64,000 nt of DNA from Spirochaetales bacterium (GCA_022360655.1 JAKSCK010000060.1:83596-147595), one strand, 5' to 3'. Positions 9,769-19,873 are shown, counted from the stretch's first letter. Program-made: numbers and translations. The notes: generated from the letters alone by a model not told the origin.

Positions 9769-10578
9769 CTAATGTTCCGCCTCAATCACAGCCACAGCCT
9801 CATCACAATCACTCTGATCAACCAAGCCACAGTGGAGAAGTTGATGAAGAAGGTCATGCTTTGATTGGGAGGGGACCTGGGCCTGCATCATCTGGTGAAG
9901 ATTGGTCCGTTCCATCAAAGCCTTTCGAAGAGTCTCCGCATTGATGGCTAAAATCAAACCTTCTTCCAGAAGCAAATCAATGGTTTGGAGTGCGAGTAAG
10001 AGTTTTTGAGGCAGAGTCACATCAATTTTTTGAAAGAGTTTTGTGATGAGAGAATTTTGCTTTTCTTCTTTTTGTTGCCCACTCAAAACACCGTTCTTTT
10101 GCATCATTTCCAATTTCCGTAATGGAGGTTCGAGAAGGGCAAACAGGTCAGAGGCCGTTCGTAACGCAGGTGTGCGCTCCCCACCCATGGCCGAGTAATG
10201 ATTTCCAATCTTGCTATCTTCAGCCAAAATATGATCCGTAAGCCAATTCATGAGCAGATAGTAAAACTCAATGGGCTTATACGATTTTTGGGCTTTGAGT
10301 CTTTCCAGAACTTCACGAAGACGCCCAATCAATGTGGCATGCATCACTTTATGTGCATCCAGCTGAGGATAGTGGATACGTTGCATCAAGGCTTCTTCCG
10401 CCTCAAAGTGATAGCTGGCATACTTTACAAGAAAAATGAGGATACGACGCATTTCTTCCCAGATATCAAGATTTTCATCGGAAATGGCCGTTTTGAATCG
10501 CTCTATCAGCTTGAATAATTGCTTATGCTGCTCATCAATCTCTTTTACCCCAACAGAATAGTCATTATCCCAAACCAT
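9769..10578 (-). CDS. Hemerythrin-domain protein with C-terminal helical extension
   Basis: 269 residues. The first about 130 form a bacteriohemerythrin: it begins MVWDNDYSVGVKEIDEQHK and carries iron ligands H18, H57, E61, H76, H80, H116 and D121. The remaining about 140 residues are predicted mostly helical, with no domain I recognise; they end in an acidic SDCDEAVAVIEAEH. This is about twice the length of a plain bacteriohemerythrin. A ribosome site (AGAGGTG) precedes the ATG. The gene abuts the channel-hemerythrin gene (2-base gap), suggesting that both act in one oxygen- or NO-responsive process. Confidence 0.88.
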   Translation of the reverse strand: MVWDNDYSVGVKEIDEQHKQLFKLIERFKTAISDENLDIWEEMRRILIFLVKYASYHFEAEEALMQRIHYPQLDAHKVMHATLIGRLREVLERLKAQKSYKPIEFYYLLMNWLTDHILAEDSKIGNHYSAMGGERTPALRTASDLFALLEPPLRKLEMMQKNGVLSGQQKEEKQNSLITKLFQKIDVTLPQKLLLALQTIDLLLEEGLILAINAETLRKALMERTNLHQMMQAQVPSQSKHDLLHQLLHCGLVDQSDCDEAVAVIEAEH

Positions 10579-10715
10579 AAAGCACCTCTTTGTTTATTAT
10601 TCGCAAACCTTCTTTCAATAATCAATGAACAAAGAAGAAAAGCGTTCTTCAAGAAGTGATGATTAAACTGAAAATTTCATGAACAAAAGAAGTGAATGGA
10701 AATGCAATGGATGAA

Positions 10716-11408
10716 TCAAGAACCAGAAAAAAATGACACTCTCTCATTCATAAGAGAAAAACTCCCCCCCTGATAACCAAGAGATGAACGAATATATTGG
10801 GAGAGATCTTGAACCACCTCATCCATTGTTGGAGTGGAAGAATGAAGCTGCTCTTTCAGAGAGGTCACTCCGCGATTGGGATCAGAAATTCCACAAGGAA
10901 CAATCCAATCAAAATGGGAAAGATTTGTGCAAACATTGAACGCAAAGCCATGAAAGGTGGTACGCTCTCTCAGAGCAATTCCAATGGCCGTAATTTTATC
11001 CATGTCAATCCAAACTCCTGTGTGTTGAAGATCATGTCGAGCGTGGATTCCCAAGGAAGACAAGTAAGATATAAAGGCTGATTCGAGGTTGGAAACAAAT
11101 TGCTTTACCCGAAATCCATGCCCCTCAATCCCAGCAAAAATGTAACCAACCAACTGACCAGGCCCATGATAGGTGACTTCTCCCCCTCGTTCAGTATGAA
11201 TCACCTCCACACCAACAGACTGAGGATCAATCCGAAGATTTCCTTCCTGTTTTTTCCGAATCCCCGTTGTAATCACAGGCGGATGCTCTAATAGCCACAG
11301 GGTATCCGGAATCTTATGGGCCACACGGGCAGAATGGAATTCTTTTTGCTGTTTAAGAGCTTCTGTATACGCCACCGGTTGAGGGGAGTAAACAACATCC
11401 AATTCCAT
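10716..11408 (-). CDS. lipB: Octanoyl-[ACP]:protein N-octanoyltransferase
   Basis: 230 residues. LipB moves octanoyl groups from acyl carrier protein to lipoyl domains, the first step of lipoate synthesis. Seen here: RGGEVTYHGPGQLVGY (the RGG-x-x-T-x-HGPGQ-x-x-x-Y signature), the catalytic Lys in MDKITAIGI, GFAFNVCTNLSHF, and the catalytic Cys in IVPCGISD. All key residues are present. A ribosome site (AAGGTGG) precedes the ATG. lipA is not in the window. Confidence 0.96.
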   Translation of the reverse strand: MELDVVYSPQPVAYTEALKQQKEFHSARVAHKIPDTLWLLEHPPVITTGIRKKQEGNLRIDPQSVGVEVIHTERGGEVTYHGPGQLVGYIFAGIEGHGFRVKQFVSNLESAFISYLSSLGIHARHDLQHTGVWIDMDKITAIGIALRERTTFHGFAFNVCTNLSHFDWIVPCGISDPNRGVTSLKEQLHSSTPTMDEVVQDLSQYIRSSLGYQGGSFSLMNERVSFFSGS

Positions 11409-11554
11409 ACAACACCACCTTGAATGGTCCCATCCAAACCCTTGATCAGTATGCTCACCAAGGGTTGAGGAAAAGCGGATTCACAGCCACAAAAGAAGAG
11501 GAACCATCCTTAGGGTTCTCTGCCCGCTTGTGCCATGAACCGATACTTCACATC

Positions 11555-11953
11555 CTATTCTTTGATCTTCCAAAGAATGGCCAGAATGATGGTGTACCAC
11601 ACCAAGTCCTTCCACCAAAGCAAGGTGGTGACTCGGTCGATATTCCCACCCAATACGAGACTCATCACCATCACAGCAAGCCAAAACAGAAAGAGCCCAA
11701 CTCGGAGAATACTATCCAATGTCCCAATCGAAACGATGCGACTCAAAAGAAGGAGAGCACCAGCCGAAATCTGAGCCACAGCAAGTATGATGGACACAGT
11801 ATTCCCTTCACCACCAAAACTCCGACTAATCTTATGAGCCAAGCCACTCATTCCAGCAGTACTCCCCTGAAAGGAAAGAATCCCATCGAGTAAAAGAAAT
11901 GCAGCCACCAGTACAACAAGTATGGATGTGATGTCAAAACGTCTGCGGGCCAT
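11555..11953 (-). CDS. Small conserved membrane protein, function unknown
   Basis: 132 residues with about four hydrophobic segments: near 10-28, 55-75, 82-105 and 115-130. The N-terminus MARRRFD is positively charged. I do not recognise the family; the general layout resembles small DoxX-like or DUF inner-membrane proteins. A good ribosome site (AAGGGAG) precedes the ATG. It stands alone between lipB and the PHP phosphatase, both on the same strand but separated by 146 and 178 bases. Confidence 0.65.
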   Translation of the reverse strand: MARRRFDITSILVVLVAAFLLLDGILSFQGSTAGMSGLAHKISRSFGGEGNTVSIILAVAQISAGALLLLSRIVSIGTLDSILRVGLFLFWLAVMVMSLVLGGNIDRVTTLLWWKDLVWYTIILAILWKIKE

Positions 11954-12131
11954 GATTGCTCCCTTATTTTCATAATCTTAAGGTTCAGGGAATCGGCGTT
12001 ACTTCCGTCATCCAACCAGAACCTATTCTCAAGATGAACCAACACAATGAATCGTCCTCAGGTTCTTTGCAAGGAGGATTTTTTCAGACGTTCTACCCAA
12101 GTCAAACATTCCGATCGATTCCTCCATGAAC

Positions 12132-12977
12132 TTAAACTGCGACATCCTTCCAATGCCCTCCCATGAGAACACGAACATGTGAGTAGCCTGTGTCTTTTAA
12201 CAAATCCTGTACGTCATCAAAAGAACAATCCAGAGCGGCCGGAGCATGAGCATCTGCGCTGTAGGTGACGGGAATCTCCATTTTTCGAGCAGCATGAAGA
12301 ATAAACGGAGAAGGATAGGGATCATCCCGAAGACCTCGAGAAATGGCTCCTGTGTTGATTTCCAAAATCACACCACTTTTTGCCACAGCCTTCAGGGCCT
12401 CCATCGCCGCATGGGAATACCATGGTGACTTTTCATCAAAGTAGCGATTGTCTTGATTGCGTTTTTTGATCAAATCAAAATGCCCAAGAATATCAAATCC
12501 TCCCAGCTGGGCCAGTTCTGCGACACGGGCATAATAGGCTTCACACATCTGACGGACAGATCCCCCATGGATGTTTTCTAAAACCCATTCCAATCCTTCC
12601 ACAGGTCCATCAATGCATCGGTACTCTGGGTCTTGATCAAGGCCCACTGTGCTATGTACAGAACCAATGCGATAATCCAAACCAAGGGAATCCCAGCGAG
12701 TATCACGTGGGCCCTGAGATCCTGGAATGTAATCAATCTCCAAACCTACATAGAGTTCAATATCCCCCTGATGCACCTGCTTGAGTCGTCGTCCTTCATC
12801 CAGATAAGCCCGTAAGCGCTCTTCAGAGAGACTCCATTCATTTGCTAGGGCAATGGGGGCATGGGAGGAAAAACCAAGGGCTTGAAACCCTTTATCCTTA
12901 GCAGCTTGCACATAGTCTTCCATGAGTCCAGTGCCATCACAAAAGGCATTGTGGGTGTGGTAGTTCGTTCGAATCAT
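12132..12977 (-). CDS. PHP-family phosphatase, histidinol-phosphatase-like
   Basis: 281 residues from the ATG at 12977; this start puts the PHP motif [13 protein letters not shown] right at the N-terminus, although the frame is open 33 codons further upstream. The metal-binding pattern of the PHP superfamily is complete: HTH, the Glu in GLEIDY, the His in [13 protein letters not shown], and SDAHAP near the end. Spacing and SSHAP match HisJ-type histidinol-phosphate phosphatases, which release histidinol from its phosphate in histidine synthesis. No other his genes are near, so another phosphoester substrate is possible. Confidence 0.82.
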   Translation of the reverse strand: MIRTNYHTHNAFCDGTGLMEDYVQAAKDKGFQALGFSSHAPIALANEWSLSEERLRAYLDEGRRLKQVHQGDIELYVGLEIDYIPGSQGPRDTRWDSLGLDYRIGSVHSTVGLDQDPEYRCIDGPVEGLEWVLENIHGGSVRQMCEAYYARVAELAQLGGFDILGHFDLIKKRNQDNRYFDEKSPWYSHAAMEALKAVAKSGVILEINTGAISRGLRDDPYPSPFILHAARKMEIPVTYSADAHAPAALDCSFDDVQDLLKDTGYSHVRVLMGGHWKDVAV

Positions 12978-13169
12978 GATGCTACAACTATAGGTGATGG
13001 AAGAAATGAGGAAAAGAACTCCCATCATCCCCTCCTCCCTGAAGAGGGTTTTCTCAGACCCCCAGAAAAATGGCATAATAGAGAAGCTTCCAATCCCGGC
13101 ATTCTTATGGGGAATCCATTGAGAATGCCAGTAAAAACATCATCTCATGCAATACATAAGGAGAAATAC

Positions 13170-14027
13170 ATGAAAGGTGTGATTTCCATCCAGTCTCATG
13201 TTGTTTACGGCCATGCAGGGAATAGCTCCGCCGTTTTCCCTCTTCAGAGAATGGGTTTTGAAACCTGGCCCATCCATACCGTCCAATTCTCAAATCACAC
13301 ACAGTACCCAGAAGGTTGGAAAGGACGAGCCTTTGGTGCGGAGGATATTCGAGATCTTATTGATGGCATCCAAGGTATTGGGAAATTGAAAGATTGCAGT
13401 GCCGTGGTAACCGGTTATCAAGGAAGTGCAGATCAATGCTCTGCTGTCCTCGATGCCGTCACAGCCGTGAAAACCGCCAATCCTCAGGCCCTCTATGTTT
13501 GTGATCCTGTCATGGGAGCCCCAGATAAAGGCTGCATTGTGGCTCCTGGAATTGCCGAACGACTGGTGAAAGATGTTATGCCCCAGGCCGATGTCATTGT
13601 GCCAAACCAGTTTGAGCTGTCTCAGTTTACCCAAATGGAAATCAACAGCCTGGAAGATGCGGTTCAAGCCTGCCAGAAGGCCCGAGAAAAAGGTCCCAAC
13701 ATCGTTCTTGTGAAACATCTTCACAGCCTATCCAAAGACCAATTCTCCATGATGCTCTCCACACATGAAGGCTGTTTCCTTGTCCAAAGACCCCACCTGC
13801 CCTTCACCAGAGAGCCTGTGGGTATGGGAGATTTAATCTCGGCCCTTTTCACAGCAGGACTCCTTCAGGGCCGCTCACCGCAAGATGCCTTTGCCCATTG
13901 CAATGCCGCCGCCTATGCCGTACTCAAGGAAACTGCCGCTCAGAAGGAATGGGAACTTCAAACCGTGGCCGCCCAGGAATCCTTGGTGAATCCCCCAGAA
14001 CGTTTCCCTGTGGAAAAAATCGGCTGA
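13170..14027 (+). CDS. pdxY: Pyridoxal/pyridoxamine kinase
   Basis: 285 residues from the ATG at 13170, chosen because of the AAGGAG ribosome site and because the product then begins [19 protein letters not shown], the canonical start of pyridoxal kinases. The longer frame upstream overlaps the divergent phosphatase gene. Other signatures are [17 protein letters not shown], and the ribokinase-family active-site motif [15 protein letters not shown] with the catalytic Asp. It phosphorylates pyridoxal to pyridoxal 5'-phosphate in the salvage pathway. Confidence 0.94.
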   Translation: MKGVISIQSHVVYGHAGNSSAVFPLQRMGFETWPIHTVQFSNHTQYPEGWKGRAFGAEDIRDLIDGIQGIGKLKDCSAVVTGYQGSADQCSAVLDAVTAVKTANPQALYVCDPVMGAPDKGCIVAPGIAERLVKDVMPQADVIVPNQFELSQFTQMEINSLEDAVQACQKAREKGPNIVLVKHLHSLSKDQFSMMLSTHEGCFLVQRPHLPFTREPVGMGDLISALFTAGLLQGRSPQDAFAHCNAAAYAVLKETAAQKEWELQTVAAQESLVNPPERFPVEKIG

Positions 14028-14099
14028 GTTCCCTTTCTTCCGTAGAAATCTATTGAATTCATTTCCCCTGGAAATTTCTCTGGGGAATCCTTAAATCGA

Positions 14100-14128
14100 C
14101 CCCTTGAAAAAGTTCCTTTTTCAAGGGG
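14100..14128 (+). terminator. Perfect 13-bp hairpin after pdxY (CGACCCC family)
   Basis: CCCCTTGAAAAAG pairs perfectly with CTTTTTCAAGGGG around a three-base loop. It is preceded by ATCGA and followed by TCTG. A second, weaker dyad (TTCCCC...GGGGAA) lies just upstream at about 14063-14087. Likely the pdxY transcript end, although there is no T-run. Confidence 0.55.
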
Positions 14129-14266
14129 TCTGCCCCCGAAAAGGAATCCTAAGACAAATTCTGAGCAATTCGCGTCCTGGAAGCAGAAAGGTTGGCTGAT
14201 TATACTGAGGCCGTCTGGTGGGATGGACTACTCATATCTGCTATCCCAGGACAAGGAGCCGAAAAT

Positions 14267-16090
14267 ATGGAACTGCGCAGCGCAACAAGTCGCCATGGTC
14301 GGTTGATGGCCGGGGCCCGAGCCCTTTGGCGCGCCAATGGAATGACCGATCAACAAATGACCAAACCTCTCATTGCCATTGCCAATTCCTTCACACAGTT
14401 TGTTCCTGGCCACGTTCATCTTCATGATGTGGGACAACGTGTCAAAAAACGCATCGAAGAATCCGGCTGTTTTGCCGCAGAATTCAATACCATTGCTGTG
14501 GATGATGGCATTGCCATGGGACATGGAGGAATGCTCTATTCACTTCCCTCCCGGGAAATCATTGCTGACAGTGTGGAATACATGGTGAACGCCCATTGCG
14601 CCGATGCCCTGGTGTGCATCTCCAACTGTGACAAAATCACCCCAGGTATGCTCATGGCAGCCATGCGACTGAACATTCCCACCATTTTTGTCTCTGGCGG
14701 TCCCATGGAAGCCGGTCGCATGGGAGAGAAAAGCCTCGACTTGGTGGATGCCATGGTGATGGCTGGTGATGATTCTGTGGATGAATCCACCCTTGAGGCC
14801 GTCGAACGCTCGGCCTGTCCCACCTGTGGTTCCTGCAGTGGGATGTTCACAGCCAATTCCATGAACTGCCTAGTGGAGGCCTTAGGACTTGGGCTTCCTG
14901 GGAATGGAACCATTCTCGCTACCCACACAGAACGAGGAGAACTTTTTGATCGGGCCGCCGATCGTATTGTGGAACTGGCGCACCGTCGTTATGACTTGGA
15001 TGATGGCACGGTGCTCCCCCAATCCATTGCAACAAAAGCTGCATTTAACAATGCCATGGCCTTGGACATTGCCATGGGTGGATCCACCAATACCATTCTC
15101 CACATTCTGGCCATTGCCCGTTCGGGAAACGTGGATTTCACATTGGACGATATTGATCAACTCAGTCGCCGCGTGCCATGTCTTTGTAAGGTGGCTCCCA
15201 ACTCCGCCAAATACCATATTGAGGATGTTCACCGTGCTGGTGGGATTTTGGGAATACTGGGTGAGTTGGATCGTGGAGGTTTGCTGGATACAACGGTGCA
15301 TCGTGTGGACGCTCCCACATTAAAAGAGGCCCTCCAGCAATGGGACATTGCCGGAGAGGCTGGTGAAGATGCCAAAGCACTCTACCGCGCAGCCCCTGGT
15401 GGAAAACGAAACCTTCACTTTGCCAGTCAAAACACACGCTACCTTGAAAATGATACGGATAGAACCTCCGGCTGCATCCGCCGTGTCGAAGAAGCCTATT
15501 CCAAAGATGGCGGATTGGCCGTTCTCTTTGGAAATCTGGCAGAAGATGGTGCCGTTGTAAAAACAGCTGGTGTGGATGAATCCATTCTCTGCTTTGAGGG
15601 TCCTGCCAAGGTCTTTGATTCTCAAGATGCTGCTGTGAAAGCCATTCTTGATGGAGACATTGTGGAAGGCGACGTGGTGGTGATTCGCTATGAGGGCCCC
15701 AAAGGTGGTCCTGGAATGCAGGAGATGCTCTACCCCACAAGCTACCTCAAATCACGAAAACTTGGTAAAGCCTGTGCTCTTCTCACCGATGGTCGCTTCT
15801 CTGGCGGAACATCAGGACTCTCCATTGGTCATGCCTCTCCTGAAGCGGCCGCTGGAGGAGCCATTGCTCTGGTCAAAGATGGGGATAGAATCGCGATTGA
15901 TATTCCCAATCGTCGCCTCAATCTTCTCTTGGATGAAGAAGAACTTGCCCTTCGACGAGAAGAAGAGAATGAAAAAGGTGTGGACGGTTGGAAACCTGTA
16001 AGAGAACGAACCGTTTCTGATGCACTTCGAGCTTATGCTCATATGGCCACAAGTGCTGACAAAGGAGCAATTCGTTCCGTTCCGGAATAG
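14267..16090 (+). CDS. ilvD: Dihydroxy-acid dehydratase
   Basis: 607 residues from the ATG at 14267, preceded by AAGGAG; this gives the standard start [20 protein letters not shown]. The frame is open 25 codons further upstream, but those residues do not look like the family. IlvD dehydrates dihydroxy-isovalerate and dihydroxy-methylvalerate in valine, leucine and isoleucine synthesis. Fe-S ligands are visible in CISNCDK and [19 protein letters not shown], and the C-terminal [14 protein letters not shown] is typical. Other ilv genes are not in the window. It ends in TAG. Confidence 0.97.
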   Translation: MELRSATSRHGRLMAGARALWRANGMTDQQMTKPLIAIANSFTQFVPGHVHLHDVGQRVKKRIEESGCFAAEFNTIAVDDGIAMGHGGMLYSLPSREIIADSVEYMVNAHCADALVCISNCDKITPGMLMAAMRLNIPTIFVSGGPMEAGRMGEKSLDLVDAMVMAGDDSVDESTLEAVERSACPTCGSCSGMFTANSMNCLVEALGLGLPGNGTILATHTERGELFDRAADRIVELAHRRYDLDDGTVLPQSIATKAAFNNAMALDIAMGGSTNTILHILAIARSGNVDFTLDDIDQLSRRVPCLCKVAPNSAKYHIEDVHRAGGILGILGELDRGGLLDTTVHRVDAPTLKEALQQWDIAGEAGEDAKALYRAAPGGKRNLHFASQNTRYLENDTDRTSGCIRRVEEAYSKDGGLAVLFGNLAEDGAVVKTAGVDESILCFEGPAKVFDSQDAAVKAILDGDIVEGDVVVIRYEGPKGGPGMQEMLYPTSYLKSRKLGKACALLTDGRFSGGTSGLSIGHASPEAAAGGAIALVKDGDRIAIDIPNRRLNLLLDEEELALRREEENEKGVDGWKPVRERTVSDALRAYAHMATSADKGAIRSVPE

Positions 16091-16117
16091 AAATCCTCCT
16101 CATCATTCCCTATATTG

Positions 16118-17758
16118 ATGGGGATGAGATGGAGAGATTCCCTACCAACAAAGATATTGGCCATCATGAGTTTGGTTATGGTGGCCTTCTTTGCCCTACT
16201 CTCAGGGGTCAGTTATCTCTTCCTTATGCCCACCTTCCAACAGCTGGATAATCAAGCAGCTCGTGCCGCTGTCAATCAAAATCTTGATTCCTTTGAATCT
16301 GAGCTCATGGACCTCCATCGAATTGCCAATGGACTCGTCCCCCTCCTGGAATCCATTACCCTGTCCTCAAATGACGTTCTCAGGATTATGGAAGTCAATG
16401 GACTGGATTTTTTTGCAATACCAAAATCCAGTGAAGCTTCCTCTCAAGGCACCGGTTGGCTCCTTGAGGAGGAAGGACTTCGCATCTTTGGTGATGTCTC
16501 CTACATCCTCAGAAATCTTCTCGAAAACCCATTAGAGAATGCCCCTAGCAATCATTGGGCCTTTCTTGAGGACAAGGCCAGAGACCGCCTCTTTGTCATC
16601 GCAAATAGTGAGAAAACAACCCAAAACCAAATGGTGATTGTGGGTCGTCGAGTTGAAGCCATGGCTCGACCCAATTTTATTCAGAGAGCAGATACGGCAA
16701 TATCCTTTGAAGCCGCTAAAGCACAGCATGGACTTCCCATCGTTCATCCTTTTGATGAACGAGGAAATATGGTAATTGACAATTTCACCCCGGAAAAAAT
16801 TCCCTTCACCATGAGCGATGGGAACTTAAAAACAGAATTTGTTGTGGAAGTACCCTATTTGGATCATGGCCTTAAGCTGAATTTTGAGCGGCCCGCCTAC
16901 ATCACCATCACAGGCATGACCCAACTGCATAAGCTCCTCATCACAGCCGCTTTGGTGTTTCTAGCCTTGCTGACCCTTGTGTACACCTGGAGCATCATTG
17001 TGGTCTCCCAACCTGTGAAGAAACTCATCCATAATCTGATGAGCTGGAATGGTTTTCAAATACCTGCCATAGGAGATCTTTTGAAACGAAAGGATGAAAT
17101 TGGCATTCTTTCCAACACCTTCATCCTTATGGCAGAAGAGATTCGAGCCAAGACACGGGCTCTGGAAGATCAAGCCATACGAGATGGCCTCACCGGTCTC
17201 TACAACCGAAGAAACTTTGATGAAACCCTTGCCATTGAATGGGAGCGACATCAGCGTAGCAATGCCCCATTGTCCATCATCATGGTGGATGTGGATCATT
17301 TCAAAGCCTACAACGATCTTTACGGTCATCAGGAGGGGGATGATTGCCTGCGTCTTGTGGCCCATGCCTGTGATGAGGGGATTTCCCGTCCTGGAGACCA
17401 CCCTTTCCGATATGGTGGAGAAGAATTTTCAATCATTCTTGCTGATACGAATGAAAAAGGGGCGTTTCACGTGGCGGAAAATATCCGCCAATCTGTAGAA
17501 AACATAGAGAAAGTCCATTCGGGCGGATTGAATGGACATGTGACCGCCACACTTGGCGTGGCTTCCAGTATTGGATGTGAGAGTGCAGAAGAACTCATCC
17601 GTTTGGCAGACCAAGCGCTTTATGCCGGAAAGAACTCAGGACGAAATTGTGTTGTATGTGCGTCTCATCTTCCCATAGATCAAAGTTCAAAATCAGAATC
17701 GGAACCCAAACCCCGCATAAACATTACCAAAAAGGGCCACTCCGGCAAATTGTCCTGA
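16118..17758 (+). CDS. Membrane-bound diguanylate cyclase (GGDEF)
   Basis: About 546 residues. A membrane helix near residues 12-33 and another near 275-295 enclose a periplasmic sensor of about 240 residues, which may be a CHASE4-type domain. A HAMP-like segment follows. The GGDEF domain ends the protein with active motif RYGGEEF, so it should make c-di-GMP from GTP. An RxxD product-inhibition site (RPGD) lies five residues before GGEEF, as in feedback-controlled cyclases. The start is uncertain: TTG at 16115, ATG at 16118 and ATG at 16124 are all possible and none has a good ribosome site. It follows ilvD by about 27 bases. Its last 66 bases overlap the convergent barrel gene. Confidence 0.9.
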   Translation: MGMRWRDSLPTKILAIMSLVMVAFFALLSGVSYLFLMPTFQQLDNQAARAAVNQNLDSFESELMDLHRIANGLVPLLESITLSSNDVLRIMEVNGLDFFAIPKSSEASSQGTGWLLEEEGLRIFGDVSYILRNLLENPLENAPSNHWAFLEDKARDRLFVIANSEKTTQNQMVIVGRRVEAMARPNFIQRADTAISFEAAKAQHGLPIVHPFDERGNMVIDNFTPEKIPFTMSDGNLKTEFVVEVPYLDHGLKLNFERPAYITITGMTQLHKLLITAALVFLALLTLVYTWSIIVVSQPVKKLIHNLMSWNGFQIPAIGDLLKRKDEIGILSNTFILMAEEIRAKTRALEDQAIRDGLTGLYNRRNFDETLAIEWERHQRSNAPLSIIMVDVDHFKAYNDLYGHQEGDDCLRLVAHACDEGISRPGDHPFRYGGEEFSIILADTNEKGAFHVAENIRQSVENIEKVHSGGLNGHVTATLGVASSIGCESAEELIRLADQALYAGKNSGRNCVVCASHLPIDQSSKSESEPKPRINITKKGHSGKLS

Positions 17759-18286
17759 TCCACTCGAAAAGTTTTGAATTCCTCCAAAATCCATGGCACC
17801 ACGCAATCCAAACTGGAGTGAAAAAAAGGATGCAAGATCAACCCGGCACATCGCATCCAAAGCCATTCCAAAAGAAACGACATAATTTCCTTGAAGCAAA
17901 AATGTGGCTGTATGAAATCCACCGCTGGCAAAGATAACCATGGGAGCAAATTCAAATGACGTTCCAATGCCCACATAGGTGTCCACAACAAATGGAGTCT
18001 TTGACAAATTCACAGGAGAAAATTTCGTTGCAGGATAGTCCTTGCGATTCACGGAATAAGGAATGAGAACACCCACATCAATGATGCCCCGAATGAGCTC
18101 TCCACGAATCACACGTATCCCTGCACCAGCTCCTGAATACCGAATGACATTCTTTCCCCCATCACCAAATAGAGGAAGAGAGGCCCCTTGAAAAATGGTA
18201 TTCACCTCTACACCTGATTCTACCGCTGGGAGAACCATGGGTGAGAAGGCCAAGGTCAAAAGAAGTATCAATGAAATCCGTTGCAT
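17693..18286 (-). CDS. Predicted outer-membrane beta-barrel protein
   Basis: 197 residues from the ATG at 18286. There is a clear signal peptide (MQRISLILLLTLAFSPMVLP, cleavage near AVES). The mature part is rich in Gly and alternating hydrophobic residues and ends GNVYAGFGFRF, with the terminal Phe typical of outer-membrane barrels recognised by BamA. I do not recognise a named family. The 3' end overlaps the convergent diguanylate cyclase gene by 66 bases, so each transcript would carry antisense to the other. Confidence 0.7.
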   Translation of the reverse strand: MQRISLILLLTLAFSPMVLPAVESGVEVNTIFQGASLPLFGDGGKNVIRYSGAGAGIRVIRGELIRGIIDVGVLIPYSVNRKDYPATKFSPVNLSKTPFVVDTYVGIGTSFEFAPMVIFASGGFHTATFLLQGNYVVSFGMALDAMCRVDLASFFSLQFGLRGAMDFGGIQNFSSGSGQFAGVALFGNVYAGFGFRF

Positions 18287-18496
18287 CTTTGCCTCCGGCA
18301 ATTCTTAGCTAAACCATCGGCATACCATGACATCCATCTTACCTCTGAGAACAGTGTAGCTCGAAACATCCTCCATTTCCTCTTCGTCTGACTCCTCAAT
18401 AAAAGGACAACCTGGACACAAGTGCTCCACTCCTCCTCCATGACCGGGCGGTACATTCCTGTTCAACATCAACCGATACCGAAGCAGGGGGAAACC

Positions 18497-19060
18497 ATGC
18501 CAACCGTCGATCAAGCCGAAAACCTGATGCGAGAAGGCGCTTTTTCTGAAGCCAAAAAGATTCTCTCCCAAATCCTTAATGATAATCCTGGTGACTTGCG
18601 GGCAGTTTGTGACATTGGAATTGCTTACACAGAAACTGGGGAAAATGAAAAAGCCATCAAGGCTCTTGAACATTACATCCGCAATGACGATTCCAATCCC
18701 TATGCTTGGGAGGCCATTGGTTGTGCCCGATTCCGGATTGGTGAATTGGAAGAGGCCAAACACTGTTTGGAACGATCCTTGGAACTTTCCCCCGACAATC
18801 CATCCTCTTTACGGAATCTTGGAATCATTGAAGGAATGGAAGGCTATCATGAAAAAGGGCTGAAGTTGCTCCAAGATGCCCTTCGCCTGGCCCCTGGAGA
18901 CTTCCGTACCCTCTATGCTCTGAGCTATGCCTACAGAGACTTGAACAAACGCGAACAACGCCGCAAGGTCATTGATCAGTTATTGGATTTGGAGCTTCCT
19001 GATGATATCAACAAGGATGCTCAGCTCACTCGAATCCGTATGAACCTGGGGTGGGAATAG
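18497..19060 (+). CDS. Tetratricopeptide-repeat protein
   Basis: 187 residues from the ATG at 18497, chosen for its GGGGG-containing ribosome site; the frame extends 25 codons further upstream. About four TPR units are visible, with the typical W/L-G-Y-A-F-A-P spacing (for example GIAYTETGENEKAIKALEHY and GCARFRIGELEEAKHCLERS). There is no signal peptide, so it is probably cytoplasmic and serves in protein-protein contacts. Its 3' end overlaps a possible GTG start of the pentapeptide gene, so the two are likely in one operon. Confidence 0.85.
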   Translation: MPTVDQAENLMREGAFSEAKKILSQILNDNPGDLRAVCDIGIAYTETGENEKAIKALEHYIRNDDSNPYAWEAIGCARFRIGELEEAKHCLERSLELSPDNPSSLRNLGIIEGMEGYHEKGLKLLQDALRLAPGDFRTLYALSYAYRDLNKREQRRKVIDQLLDLELPDDINKDAQLTRIRMNLGWE

Positions 19061-19116
19061 ACCCAAAGGGCACCAATGTCCTAAGATGGTTCTTCACAGA
19101 AGGAACCAAAGCAGAC

Positions 19117-19824
19117 ATGAACAAAAGCACACGTCGTTTCCGCGGAAACCCCCGGCATTTGTCTTTGCTGACACAAGCCGTTGAACAGAATGACATCACC
19201 CTTTGGAACAGTTTCGTGCGGCGTAATGGGTCTGCATTTCGGCCTCGGTTGGCCGGTGCGGACCTTTCTGGAATGGAATTGAATGAAGCCCGTCTTGATC
19301 ACGCCGATCTCTGCGATGCCAATCTCACAGGTGCTGTCCTGGTTCGTGCTAATCTGAAAGGAGCACGGCTCCGCAATGCCGATTTAACCAGTGCAAACCT
19401 CACTGCGGCCCGTTTGGCACATTGTGATTTATCCCAAACCTGTCTCAGCAAAGCCAAATTGTCTCATGCCCATGCACGTGGAGCCAATTTTGAAGGAGCA
19501 GACCTTGAAGGTACTGTTCTCGATGGCGCTGATCTCACCGATGCCTCCATGGGTGGTGCCGCCATCACTGGTGCCTCCCGTACTGGTGTCAAAATGAAGG
19601 TAAAGGTCAGGGTGAAAGCCAAGGGTGGAGAAACAAAAACGCCTGAAGCCCCAGCACAGAATGCCGGACAGGAACGGGCTTGGATTCGTGCGCTCAGTGA
19701 AGAAGAGAAGCGCAAACAAGACCGGAAAGTTCGAGAAGCTGAGAAAGCTGTGGCTGAAAAGAAACGGTTGGACAGAAAGTTGGGAAGAAAAGAGCCGCTG
19801 TTTAATCGAGCGGGAAAGCGTTGA
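19117..19824 (+). CDS. Pentapeptide-repeat protein with basic coiled-coil tail
   Basis: 235 residues from the ATG at 19117 (AAGGA ribosome site); a GTG at 19051 would add 22 residues and overlap the TPR gene. Residues about 45-165 are A(D/N)LxX pentapeptide repeats (LAGADLSGMEL, DANLTGAVLVRANLKGARL), which fold as a right-handed square beta-helix. The last about 60 residues are highly charged, Lys/Arg/Glu-rich and likely helical (EEEKRKQDRKVREAEKAV). Function unknown; some members mimic DNA (Qnr type), others are structural. The basic tail suggests nucleic-acid or ribosome contact, but this is a guess. Confidence 0.82.
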   Translation: MNKSTRRFRGNPRHLSLLTQAVEQNDITLWNSFVRRNGSAFRPRLAGADLSGMELNEARLDHADLCDANLTGAVLVRANLKGARLRNADLTSANLTAARLAHCDLSQTCLSKAKLSHAHARGANFEGADLEGTVLDGADLTDASMGGAAITGASRTGVKMKVKVRVKAKGGETKTPEAPAQNAGQERAWIRALSEEEKRKQDRKVREAEKAVAEKKRLDRKLGRKEPLFNRAGKR

Positions 19825-19831
19825 TGAAACC

Positions 19832-19853
19832 GGGGCCGGCAAAGCCGGTCCCC
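19832..19853. terminator. GC-rich hairpin between convergent genes
   Basis: GGGGCCGGC and GCCGGTCCCC pair around AAA with one bulged T. It lies 7 bases after the pentapeptide gene stop and about 20 bases from the end of the convergent histone gene. Confidence 0.5.
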
Positions 19854-19873
19854 AGCAACCATAGGATAATGTT

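Noticed and set aside
19832..19853. GGGGCCGGC hairpin as a member of the CGACCCC family
   Set aside because: It lacks the CGA flank and has the stem order reversed (GGGG first), so I treat it as an ordinary hairpin.
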